Below are positions 22,937 to 34,098 of a DNA stretch of 64,000 bases, one piece after another. The stretch comes from Cercis canadensis. Taxonomy: Eukaryota; Streptophyta; Magnoliopsida; Fabales; Fabaceae. The stretch covers positions 113,648 to 177,647 of the forward strand of contig QAOA01004763.1 in NCBI GenBank assembly GCA_003255065.1, in the 5' to 3' direction. The notes under the pieces were generated by a model. It did not search any database. It had not been told where the DNA came from and saw only the letters and a list, made by a program, of their open reading frames with translations. A program made the position numbers and the translations under genes. Each line of letters opens with the position of its first letter. Within the stretch, counting starts at the first letter, position 1.

Positions 22937-25285
22937 GAGTTACAAGAGTGACAACACCCATTGAAATTGAATCAAAATTAAAGATTGAAATCTAGTTTCA
23001 ATAATTGAATTAATATTCGGATATCACTCTTTTTTTTTGTGATTTTACTTCATTCTTGATTAGTATTAACAATGAGTAAGTGAGAAAAAAAAAAAACACA
23101 AAAGGTTACTCCAAACCCTAGATTTAATTCTTTTATACAAATTGACATACATTGTAGCTAATATTGCAGTATATATAAGTGTAGCAAAAGATGAGCTCAG
23201 CCGCCATTATGGAGAATATTATAAAATCAAAGTGAAAAGAAACAGTCTACTTTTAAACTAAGAATCCACTCATTAAGCAAAAAAGGTGATGTGAACTTTA
23301 ACATATTTTATATTAATTATACAAAATGGAAGCTTGGTTTGTTAAATAAAAGAAGCATCACTTTTACCAACCAACATATATATAATGGAAAAGAGCTATT
23401 CAATACCTTACAAATGGCGAAAGAATATGCAAAACATAAAAGCCGAGGGAGCAATTGTTAGACTTCATTTAAAATTATGTGTAGGTTGTCATAAACCTAA
23501 AGTGAAACAGTTCGAGTTTCAATGAGAATATTATTAAATAAAAAAAATTGTAATTATTTTACCTTTTAAACGAGATTGATCTCACACTTAATTGAATAAA
23601 GTAAAAATACTCATGGTATTAATCAAAAAAATTACCCCTATGTCTGGATAGTCATCATTGATCTTAATTTCTCCCTCTTTTACTAGTCAAAAGATGTAGT
23701 GCTATTACTAATTATCATTATTCAGCCAAAAAAAAATTATTATTAATTATGATTGAAGAACTAGGAGAACTGCTCCTGAATTCAATCAAAAATCTCCTAC
23801 ATATATATGACTCGTGACAACATTTAGTACAAAGTACTGTTCTTATTTATCAATTTTAGCTGAATCATGCTATATAATCAAAGGATATTAGCAGAATAAC
23901 CAATCATAGAAGTAGTTATATGTAAACCAGATATAACACGTGGCGTTGTGCACTATATTCAAGCAGTTTTTCAAATGGAATAAAGAGAATTATCATTTAG
24001 GGTCTCCATCTCTGTATTAATTACTGCAAAACTTCGGAGGTTATGGATGGTGGAAGAAAGAGTTTAGAATCCCATTGGTATATTGTTGTCGTTTTTAGGC
24101 CTCTTGTCCCACAGTTCCACTGAACCACTTTTTTCTGTGTTGGTTTTGATGGGTTGCAAAGGTAGACAAGAGATCATGCACGTTTACATGTCCACTTGAA
24201 TTGGCTATGATTGTGCTTGTGGTGATCAAAAGCATATAGCTACACATGAGAAGAGTCCATGTTGTGCAATTATTGTATTGTATATACGAGCAAGCAGATA
24301 TATATATATGACTGTATACATAGTACAAACATATTGTGCTCGTTTGAGTCATATATGTATCGTTGTCGTTTGCCTAATTGCATGCCCTTTATCACCTTCA
24401 CGCGACGCGTCTCTTTAACGATAGCAACATGATCCATATTTGCTAGCTTAGAATAATTTCTGCTGGTCAAGAAGAATTGATTCAACTAATAAGGATTGAA
24501 ACACTTCCTTTAAAAAAGACTTAAAGTTGAATCTCACTGCTAACAGTCTTTTCTTTGATAAGCAAATTGTGTGAGTTCTCGTTGAAGCTTACGACATATA
24601 TATCTAATCTTGAAATATAATAACTTCTCTTCACCCTAAACTTTTTCATATCAAGAATCATTTTTACTGCTAAGAATATTATAGAATCAACTGCAACCCA
24701 CCAACTCTATGTAAGTAAGTGGAAGAGAGTATTGATATCTGGAATATAGAACAGATGTCTTAACCATCAAATAAATAAAATAGTTTCCATGTAATTTTGT
24801 GCAAAAAGTAACAATAATTGTATATAATTGTCATTGAAACATTTGGTGCTGCTGAAAGATTATATATATACCAAGGGAATTTAGAAGCATTCCCACAAAA
24901 ACCACTACCTAATAACTACATAACTAAGTGGAAAAGAGAATTTTTTTTTTTTTTTATTGTGAAGTGGAAAAAGAGAACTGGTCTTAATAAATTAAGTAGT
25001 TGTCCTAAACGTCAGTTAAATTATTTTGTAACCTTGTAAGTAACAAAACTTGTATATAGCAATTGAAAACAAGATCTTACCTAAGAGGACAACAAAGGGA
25101 TAATTAAAGGGGGAAAACAACTGAAATATATATAGAAATAAGAAGACATAATTATTATCATGTACAGGTAAAATAAAAAATAAAAAAAAAAATTAATTGT
25201 TACCCAATCATTGAAACAAGATCATAACTTACTGTGTATGTGGGTGAGGGTTGGATTAAAACAGAGGTCAGCAGTGAACCCTGTG
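22937..25285. other. Intergenic, no gene seen
   Basis: AT-rich DNA. Two overlapping minus-strand frames at 24,095-24,485 have no recognisable family and no splice context. Nothing else is identified. Confidence 0.5.
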
Positions 25286-25783
25286 TTACATGAAAATTCT
25301 AAATTTCAGTAAGGCAATTATAAGGAAGATCAAGCAACACATTAAAAAAACGGAATGTGAGTTCATGGCGGGAATAAAAATTTTGATATCAATCCTTTAA
25401 TTTTTAGCTTAATTACTATTTACTAACTTAATTAACGATCTAGCTAGTGATTGGGATGGTTGTTAAAATCCTCTCCTAAAGAAGAGACTCAAATTCCAGT
25501 CTCCCTCAAGTTTTTATTAGTATCAAAATAAAAAGAAAAAAAAATATTACATGAAAATTCTAAATTTCAATAAGGCAATTATAAGGAAGATCGAGCAACA
25601 CGTTAAGAAAACGGAATGTGAGTACATGGTGGGAATAAATTTTTTGATATCAATCCTTTAATTTTTAGCTTAATTACTATTTACTAACTTAATTAACCAT
25701 CTAGCTAGTGATTGGGATGGTTGTTAAAATCCTCTCCTAAAGAAGAGACTCAAATTCCAGTCTCCCTCAAGTTTTTATTAGTA
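25286..25783. repeat. Direct tandem repeat, two copies of about 238 bp
   Basis: Copy 1 is 25286-25523 and copy 2 is 25547-25783, offset 261 bp, separated by a short A-rich linker. They are nearly identical, starting TTACATGAAAATTCTAAATT and ending TTTTTATTAGTA. The high identity indicates a recent duplication. No terminal inverted repeat or coding content is seen. Confidence 0.9.
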
Positions 25784-27104
25784 CCAAAAACTACTCATGA
25801 TGAAGTATATATTTTGGTTAGAAGCATATTAAAAAGCCAAATAATTGAGGTGCAAAGTGATAGCGATGAGAAAATATCTTGAAGGAGAAAATAACAGAAA
25901 CTTTATATATTGTACAAATGCATGCATATATGCACGGGCGGTCTTAATTACTTTGAATAAAGATTAGCATGAACTTTGTAAAAAGGCTACCAATTAAAGA
26001 TTAGTCTCTAGCTAGGTTGAAGAAAAGAGGCTCATCACTTTTGATTATACCTCATTTGGGTGGAACTCTCATTTATATTCTAACTTTTAATGCTGTACCT
26101 AAAGCCCTTTAAGCTTCTAATTGAAAAGGCTAACATTATAAAATGGATATCGCATATAATATTCTCATTAAAAAAAAAAATCAAATCTTCACGCTAACCA
26201 AGGAACTCATTAGACAAAGAAAGAAAGGGCCTTTGTCTTTAGTCTTTAGGATATAGCCAAGGCAAGCATGCAAATTAAGTTGGTGTGCATTTATTAGTCA
26301 ATAAATTAATAATTGAGTTCCTCTCCTCCCTCTTGTTGAAAAGAAAGAAAGAGACCAAACAAAGGAAAAAAGAAATAATAGTGCATGATAGGCTTTCATA
26401 TTATACTTTTCCCAATCATTTATTAGGGAAGGAGAACTTGTATTCCACAACTATGAATTCTTATTTCATCTTATAGTATTTAAATACATCCACTATTATG
26501 TTTTATAGTACATTTGTATTTTTATACAATTATTTATTATATACTAATTTAATTATCATTTGTCCCCAAACTTGACAATGTCACTTCATCTGAATCCATT
26601 TTAAAATACTCATCTTTCATTGGGTTACCAGTGCTTCATCCAATGGCTGTGGTGTTACCAAATCTTAATCCAACAGCTTTAGTGCAAAGAAGGGGTGTAA
26701 AGGGGGTGTAGCTTAACACTCGCCTAATTAATTTCCTCACATGACAAATATAACATCCTTCAAATTGGTAGCCCCCACCAAACACATCCACCATATAGGC
26801 ATATAGCCATGTTTTTTGGACCAAGTATTGGAATAATATAATTTATATAAGACATACTATTATCGTTGAAGGAAGTTAATTACTTCTTTCCTGCTGAATT
26901 TACAAGTTGAATATGGAATTGGAGCTTATTCTGTCCTTGCAATTCTCAAAAATATCTTCAGAAAATAGAATAAAAAAGAAAAAAAAAGGATAATCTTAAT
27001 TTTTCTTCAACTATATATGTGAGCGATTCTAGTTTAGCAAATTTTGCAAAAGGTGCCTAGGTTTAACCTCATTAAATGCCATGGTGATGACTCAAATCCA
27101 AGCT
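25784..27104. other. Intergenic, no gene seen
   Basis: AT-rich DNA with short unsupported frames only. Confidence 0.5.
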
Positions 27105-27107
27105 TTA

Positions 27108-27625
27108 GGGTTTGTTTGAGAGTTAAATTTGGGGGGAAAGAAGAGGAAAGGAAATGAGTAAATGTGTCCATCCCTTTGTTTGGGAGTTCGAGATTAAAAA
27201 AGGAAATGAGTAAATGTGTCAATCCCTTTGTTTGGAAGTTCAAGATTAAAAAAGGAAAGGAAACCAATGGGTAATTTCAAACCCTTGCATTCCTTTTTTG
27301 CATCACTTTTGTGTTCCCCCAATTTGAGGGGTTTGGAGAGAAAAAATAGTAGTTTACTATTATACCTCTATTTATTTCTTCAAATTATTTTTCAAACACT
27401 ATTTAGATAATATTATTAAATTTTATATTAAATATATTTACTTTATAAATAAATGATAAAATTGTAAAATTGTAAATTTTTATTTTTTTCATTTCTTTTC
27501 TTCTCCTTTTGCTCATTTTAATCATCCAAACAAAGGAAAGGAAAACCCTCTCCCTTCCCATTCCCTTCCTTTCCCTCCCTTTCCTCTCCTCTCCTCTCCC
27601 CTAAAAAAAACTCTCAAATAAACCT
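27108..27625 (+). mobile_element. Tourist-like MITE, copy D
   Basis: A 518-bp copy beginning GGGTTTGTTTGAGAGTTAAA and ending CTCTCAAATAAACCT, flanked by TTA at 27105-27107 and 27626-27628. It is longer than the others because a 52-bp segment is tandemly doubled (27151-27202 and 27203-27254). Its right TTA is shared with copy E. Confidence 0.8.
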
Positions 27626-27628
27626 TTA

Positions 27629-28107
27629 GAGTTTGTTTGGGAGTTATTTTAGAGGAAAAAGAAAGGAGATGAGAGGAATAAAGCTCTCATCTCCCTTGTT
27701 TAAAAGATTTATCTTAAAAAATAAGAGGAGATTGGTGAATAAGATGCAACCCACATATTCCTTTTTTGATCCATTTTCGTGTTCTTCTAAATTGGAGGGT
27801 TTGGAGATGAAATATATTAAAATGACTATTATACCCCTTTATTTTTTTAAAAATTCCTCAATCATATCCCACACAAATAAGTGTATTATACTATTTAATT
27901 TTATATTAAAGCTATCTATTTTAATAATAAAGGGTAAACTAGTAAAAATATTTTACAATATGACTTTTTCTTTCCTTTCCTCTTATTTTGCTCATTTTAA
28001 TCATTTAAACAAAAGATATGAAAACTCCTCTCTTTCTCGTCCTTTCTCTCTCTTTCCTCTTTTTTTTTTTTTTCTTTTCTCCTCACTTCAAACTCCCAAA
28101 GAGAGCC
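27629..28107 (+). mobile_element. Tourist-like MITE, copy E
   Basis: A 479-bp copy beginning GAGTTTGTTTGGGAGTTATT and ending CAAACTCCCAAAGAGAGCC, with TTA at 27626-27628 (shared with D) and 28108-28110. It is the most diverged in the core. The open frame at 27,633-28,124 is its translation and is not a gene. Confidence 0.8.
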
Positions 28108-28110
28108 TTA

Positions 28111-29041
28111 AGCAAAGAGAGTAAGTGCTTTTTAACACTTGGATGGTAATGTAGTACTAATATTAACAGTCAAATAGCAAGTCCAACTTCCTTTATATGT
28201 TCTCCTGAGTTATGCTATGTATCTATACTTTATTTTATATATTGTAAAGTTGGCACAATCTAAAACTACCATAATGAACTTTAATCTTACAACTCAAATG
28301 TTACACATAATTATAGCAACAATTACTCTTCTTCCTCCCCACTAAACAGTCTTATTAACCCTTCTTTCTTTTCCTAATAAAAAACACAGGAAACTTAATA
28401 GAATAACCAAAAAGTCATACCAACTGGTCCCCCTATTCTTGCCCTTCTTTCCTCTAAACCAGGCCTTAATTTGTACTTAGAATAGTGAATTAAGAACAAT
28501 ATGCTGTTTAACATGGGTAACATAATCTCATGAGATATTTGGGGAATTAGCTAGTATTTTGATTTACATTATCTCTATCTAGTAGCAGGTGAAAGAAGAA
28601 AGCAGAGAAAGACAAAACTTGTACAGTCACTCTACAAATACATCAAAAGCTAACCCTGTATGATTTTACAATATCAGTCTCTTTCAGTTTCTATGTGCCA
28701 CCACTACCTTTCCATCCCGCTGGAAATCATCAGAGTTTCATGCACCCTTGGGTCTAAATATCATCACCTCTCTGTCTTAAATCCTGTTACACAAAGAGAA
28801 AGAGAGAGAAAACTAAAGTCTTAGGAGCGTTCCCTCTCAAACTATGATAAATCCTTCCAAATGCTAAACAACAAAACCAGAAACTTCACCATTCAATTAT
28901 TTCCACAGTTCTAGTCCTCTGAGTCTTTTTCCCCCTACGCATCCCCAAAACCCAACCAAATAAATTCATCTTCACCCCCTCAGCTCAGCACCCCCCACAC
29001 CCAGCTGAAAGAACAAAACCCAAGTTCCACCACCAACAACC
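28111..29041 (+). promoter_or_regulatory. Upstream/promoter region of the aspartic protease gene
   Basis: A C/A-rich stretch directly before the ATG (about 28,850-29,041) looks like a 5'UTR. I see no TATA box I would commit to and no specific operator motif. The MITE copy E ends about 0.93 kb from the start codon. Confidence 0.4.
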
Positions 29042-30544
29042 ATGTCATCAACACAATTTCTACTACAACAAACCATGGTGATGGTGCTGCTTCTGAGCCT
29101 TCTAACCAGCACCATTACCTCCCCCACTTCCTCTGCAACTTCACCATCCCATACCCCCTTGTCCTACCCTCATTTCCAGCATTTTAACGTAAAGGAGACA
29201 ATTGCAGGGACAAAACTCAAGCCCACCCAAGTACCTGAACACCCTGAGCATTTTGACGAACACCTTGAGGACAAGACTGAGAGTGAGGGAAAATGGAAGC
29301 TGAAGCTATTTCAGAGAGACAAAATCTCCTCCTTCGACGGTTCCCATGATCACCGTAGCCTTTTTAACGCACGAATGAAACGAGATATAAAAAGGGTGGC
29401 CTCCCTTACCCGCCGCCTTAGTGGCGGTGGCGCTGCCAGTTCACATGTTGGCGGAGTGAGTTATGAGACAGAGGCTTTCGGGTCGGATGTAGTTTCGGGT
29501 ATGGACCAAGGGAGTGGAGAATACTTTATTAGAATTGGAGTTGGTAGCCCTCCAAGAAGCCAATATGTGGTTATTGATTCCGGGAGTGATATTGTTTGGG
29601 TCCAATGTCAACCTTGTAGTGAATGCTACCGACAATCCGACCCGGTTTTCAATCCGGCAGATTCAGCATCGTACAGCGGAGTGCCTTGCAGCTCCGCCGT
29701 GTGCAACCGACTGGAAAATGCTGGGTGCCATGAGGGTAGGTGTCGTTATGAGGTTTCCTATGGGGACGGGTCCTACACCAAAGGTACACTTGCCCTTGAA
29801 ACACTTACATTCGGGCGAACCGTGATCCGAAACGTCGCAATCGGGTGCGGGCATAAGAACCAGGGCATGTTTGTTGGAGCAGCTGGGTTGTTAGGACTTG
29901 GAGGTGGGTCCATGTCTTTTGTGGGTCAGTTAGGTGGCCAAACTGGCGGTGCATTTAGTTATTGCCTAGTGAGTCGGGGCACCGGGTCATCCGGGTCACT
30001 TGAATTTGGACGCGAAGCAATGCCCGTGGGTGCCGCATGGGTCCCTCTGATCCACAACCCACGGGCCCCGAGTTTTTACTATGTGGGTCTATCGGGTGTT
30101 GGAGTTGGAGGGCTCCGTGTGCCAATATCGGAAGACATTTTCCGGATAACTGAATTAGGGGATGGAGGAGTTGTGATGGACACTGGCACAGCCGTGACAA
30201 GGTTGCCAACTTCAGCTTATGAGGCATTCCGTGATGCTTTCCTAGCACAAACCACTAATCTCCCTCGTTCATCCGGAGTATCCATTTTCGACACCTGCTA
30301 TAATTTATATGGGTTTTTGTCGGTTCGGGTACCAACCGTATCCTTTTATTTCTCGGGTGGGCCAATTCTAACCCTCCCAGCAAGGAATTTCTTGATTCCC
30401 GTTGATGACGTGGGAACTTTCTGTTTTGCATTTGCTCCTTCTCATACAGCGCTTTCCATCATAGGAAACATTCAGCAAGAAGGAATCCAGATTTCAGTAG
30501 ATGGTGCAAATGGGTTTGTCGGATTCGGACCCAACGTTTGTTAA
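29042..30544 (+). CDS. ASPG2: Nepenthesin-type aspartic protease, ASPG2-like
   Basis: A single-exon gene for 500 residues; family A1 (pepsin-like) peptidase of the plant atypical/nepenthesin group. A hydrophobic N-terminus (about residues 8-26) suggests a secretory signal, followed by a prosegment to about residue 155. The mature domain begins GEYFIRIGVGSPP (159-171). The catalytic aspartates are in DSGSD (179-183; DSG in place of the usual DTG, which this subfamily tolerates) and DTGTA (380-384). The flap Tyr is Y240 in SYGDGSYTKG. The cysteine-rich nepenthesin insert spans about 189-234, and the protein ends GFVGFGPNVC. It is closest, from memory, to Arabidopsis ASPARTIC PROTEASE IN GUARD CELL 2 (At3g20015), whose relatives act in the endomembrane/apoplast and affect drought and ABA responses; that role here is inference. 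The ATG is the first in frame and gives the signal peptide. GC content is higher than in surrounding DNA. Confidence 0.95.
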   Translation: MSSTQFLLQQTMVMVLLLSLLTSTITSPTSSATSPSHTPLSYPHFQHFNVKETIAGTKLKPTQVPEHPEHFDEHLEDKTESEGKWKLKLFQRDKISSFDGSHDHRSLFNARMKRDIKRVASLTRRLSGGGAASSHVGGVSYETEAFGSDVVSGMDQGSGEYFIRIGVGSPPRSQYVVIDSGSDIVWVQCQPCSECYRQSDPVFNPADSASYSGVPCSSAVCNRLENAGCHEGRCRYEVSYGDGSYTKGTLALETLTFGRTVIRNVAIGCGHKNQGMFVGAAGLLGLGGGSMSFVGQLGGQTGGAFSYCLVSRGTGSSGSLEFGREAMPVGAAWVPLIHNPRAPSFYYVGLSGVGVGGLRVPISEDIFRITELGDGGVVMDTGTAVTRLPTSAYEAFRDAFLAQTTNLPRSSGVSIFDTCYNLYGFLSVRVPTVSFYFSGGPILTLPARNFLIPVDDVGTFCFAFAPSHTALSIIGNIQQEGIQISVDGANGFVGFGPNVC

Positions 30545-31045
30545 TTTAACTATGTATATCAACATATTAATATGAATTTTGTATGATATATATATATATA
30601 TATAAAAAAAATAAGTAATTAAGATATATTAGTGATGTATCCATGTGAGGTTGCTTTTGATTAGAAGTGTTTGTGTAAAAGCAATTCTTATGAAAGTAGT
30701 TTAGTTTATAATGCTGTTGTGTAAAAGTGTTAGCTTAAGCTAAAGGAGGGAAATATATATAATAGGGTCAAACATTGTGAGGGTAAGCTTGAGAATAGTC
30801 AAAAGAATCAAAGGAAAGGTGATTTGGTTAGGTTATTATAGTAATCTTTATGTGGGTACAAGTCATGAGGATTGAGAGGATCCAAGAGAACCCTTTTACC
30901 CATTAGTAGAGTAGAAATGGGATCAGTCTCTATTGAGGGCTTTGGACATCACGCTGACAACTGACCACAACACACTGCTTATTGCCTACCATCACCTTTT
31001 CTTTCTTTCTTTCTTTCTATCGTTCTTTTCTTACCCATGCATAGA

Positions 31046-31048
<3 letters not shown>

Positions 31049-31106
<58 letters not shown>
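31049..31106. repeat. (CT)n microsatellite
   Basis: An uninterrupted run of about 29 CT units, 0.5 kb downstream of the aspartic protease stop codon. Confidence 0.97.
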
Positions 31107-31107
<1 letters not shown>

Positions 31108-31500
31108 ATATGAGAGCTGATACAGAAATTGAATGATGAGAGAAGGGGAGCCACCACCATTGTGGACATGTGAAACCATCACTAGGGTTTCTGGTCTACC
31201 TTTGTTGTGACCTAAGTTGGAGTGCATTCACGCAATGACTTTTGCAAAGGCAAACAATTGCTTTTTCCTCTTTTGAGAGATCGAAAATTAAGATAAAAAT
31301 CACTTTTGTTCCCTTTTAACTTATGTGAGTGATTATTTGTTACAAGGAAACATAAAAACTTGGAATTCCCATTCACATATATGAGATGTAGGCAAATGTT
31401 GTGCTCCTTCTACTTATTTGATATAATATTATATTAGTTTTATTTAATATTATTTAGACTTGTACTAAGTTATAATAAAATTATTAACACAATCTAAATT

Positions 31501-31945
31501 TTACTAAATTTATATCTAAATTGTATCAAAAAAATTAATTGTATCCAGTACAATTGCAGTCTAAACAATATTTTAAAGGCTTAATTGTAATTTTGGTCCT
31601 TCAATTTTAACAACTTAAACTTTTTGGTTCACTTCTTTAAAAATAAATTATTGAATCGTTCTATATTCATAAAATATACAATTTTAGTCTTTTTGTCTTT
31701 AAGTCAAAATTCTTAAGTTTATTTCAAGGTGTAAAGTTCTCTAATTCATAATCTCACCGTTCAAATTGAAGAGTTACGTCTTGTGAACCTCCCTACTAAA
31801 TTTCAACTCGATCTAACGGTGAATGAGTCTAAGTTTTCGATTAGATGAAAGCTTATAATTTTGATATTTTACTAAATTTATATCTAAATTGTATTAAAAA
31901 AAATAATTGTATCCAGTACAATTGCAGTCTAAACAATATTTTAAA
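31501..31945 (+). mobile_element. Single arm of the GGCTTAATTG foldback family between 77-bp direct repeats
   Basis: From 31578 the sequence matches the left arm of the element at 15556 for about 285 bp (GGCTTAATTGTAATTTTGGT onward), but no second arm follows. Both sides carry the same 77-bp unit (31501-31577 and 31869-31945, starting TTACTAAATTTATATCTAAA and ending ATATTTTAAA), nearly identical. Confidence 0.75.
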
Positions 31946-32361
31946 TTTTCACCATTTCCTCCATTTAAAGTAGCATAGCATTGCTATGTCTATGTCAGCA
32001 GTGAAAATGCTATTTTCCTTGTCCAATTCTCATTTCCTAGGGTTTTGTAAGAACTTTAGAGGCCCACCAAAAGGTGGGATTTTGTTCGTGAAAAATGGTG
32101 AAAGGAAGGGAATCAAGAAAAGCAATGTCAGAATTTGGATCAATTAGGATATACTTTTTTCTCAATTTTCTAACTGGATTTCAGGAAACCACACCCGTTT
32201 TCCCAAACACTGCCTATCAAAAAGCACTTGATAAAATTATCATTTTTTTATACTCTCATTTTCATTGTGTCAATGTCTGTCTCAAACCTTAGCTGTATTC
32301 TATCTGTTCTTAACAAAACCTATAACTCCCGGACTCGATCTTCCATCTCAATCAAATATTA

Positions 32362-32384
<23 letters not shown>
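32362..32384. repeat. (CT)n microsatellite
   Basis: About eleven CT units. Confidence 0.9.
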
Positions 32385-32393
<9 letters not shown>

Positions 32394-34098
32394 CTTTTTT
32401 GTTGTAATTTTATTCTTATTTTTGACTTTGTTCAATTTAAGGTCAAAAATGCCATGAATGTGAACATGATCTAAGATTTTTCTGTCTAATACTCTCTCTC
32501 ACTTGTTTTTCAAATCATTTTGTGTTGAATCTAACCTTTCGTTTGTGATCAATGGGAAAATAATATTCTAACTATAGAGTGATTATGGGTCTAATTGACC
32601 TCAATATGTGTTATACAAACGATTTACTTGAATACTAATATTTTGAAATTATTTATCTTAATACCAATGTTTTAGTTTTTTTATTATATAATTGAAAAGT
32701 TAGTCTAACAAAACAGTAATGTGTAAACAAAAAGATGGTGACTCTGATTCAGAATAATGCCGACAAGACAAGAATAGCACCATTCACTATTGCAATTTTT
32801 TTTATTTATATCTTATTTATTTATTAAGTTTGTTTTCAACAAATAGAATATAGTTTAAATTTTTATCCAAAGTTTTGTTCAACAAAGTAAAAATTTGTTA
32901 AACAAAATATACACAAATTATTACCCAAAAGTTTTTTATAAAAAAAAAAAAAAAAATTGAACAATAGCCGGTAGTTGGATATATTTTGTTTAAAAAAAAA
33001 ATTTACACATTAATTATAAAAATATGTATGAGTTTAAGCATGTAATTATTAAGATAATTATATATAACCTTGGCAATTTTTCATTTACTATGAAAATATG
33101 TACATATATTTATATGGGTATATCTTTTTATATTATATTTTATAAATTAATTTAGTTTTTAATAAAGATTATATATTTACGATATATTTTATTTATTATT
33201 TATTATTTTATTTGTATATATATGTAACAATGTAAAAATAAAATAAAAAAAAATACACATGAATGGTGCCTTTTCAAGTAAGCGCCATTCATAGAATTGC
33301 AAAATACAAGTGGATAGGAATGGTTCCATGGCACTACTATTAAGAGGATAGATAACCCAATTAAATAAAAAATAAAAAATAAAAAATAAAAAAAGAAGAA
33401 AAAAGAATTTCCAATGAGTGTTGCTATTGTCACCTATGCAACATGGTGTGCTGCAAGTGACAATGTCAACCAAATTTTAGATTGTAAATTTAACCAATCG
33501 GATTTATAGTTATTAATGGCACAAATAGGTAAAAGTATATTTATTAAATTATTTGCTTATTGTCTAATTCTAAAATATCTTATCATGTTTAATATATATG
33601 CAATGTGATAGTTACTTCTAACCATTTTTTGATGGTAATAAAAACCATGTTAATGCCACCAAAGAATTTCACCTATACTTTAATACCATAAAAAATCAAT
33701 AGATAAAATTGAGCACCCTGCAATCCTTGCTTTTCATATGAGAAAGAGAATTATATAATATAAAGGAAGAAACAGTCAGTTGCACAAGGTAAATTTTCAC
33801 AAACATAATACATTAATTAATTAGAATATTTACAAGCAGCTTTAAGCTACATAGTTGTTCCTGGGGACAAAAATGCCCTTGTGGGCTTCAAAACTGATAA
33901 AGTTACCACTAAAATGGATAACCCCCTATCAGCCAACTTGAGAAACACATGTCAGCAAACACCAAAAAAAACAGCCAGATACTTTGTTAATGGGGCAACT
34001 TTTTGCAATCAATCTTAAACTGAATACCCATCTATCCAAAAGAAAGCTTCAAGTGACTTGCACTATCCAAAAAAGGAAAAGCACAAAAGCAGCAGCAT

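Larger units (their letters stand above)
30545..34098. other. Region between convergent genes, AT-rich
   Basis: This holds the 3'UTR of the protease, two CT microsatellites, a MULE-like solo arm with flanking repeats, and long A/T-rich tracts (32,500-33,700) including AAAAAAT repeats at about 33,366-33,392. Frames at 32.1-33.5 kb have no family resemblance. The SNF2 gene ends at 34099 on the opposite strand. Confidence 0.6.

Noticed and set aside
27633-28124. A 163-codon open frame
   Set aside because: It is the translation of MITE copy E, with Lys/Phe-rich low-complexity content.
29441-30248. Several alternative frames inside the aspartic protease
   Set aside because: They are shadows of the higher-GC protease coding sequence, which explains the region completely.
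33240-33320. Short inverted repeat around GAATGGTGCC / GGCGCTTAC-like words in AT-rich DNA
   Set aside because: Arms of only about ten bases; not distinguishable from chance in this composition.
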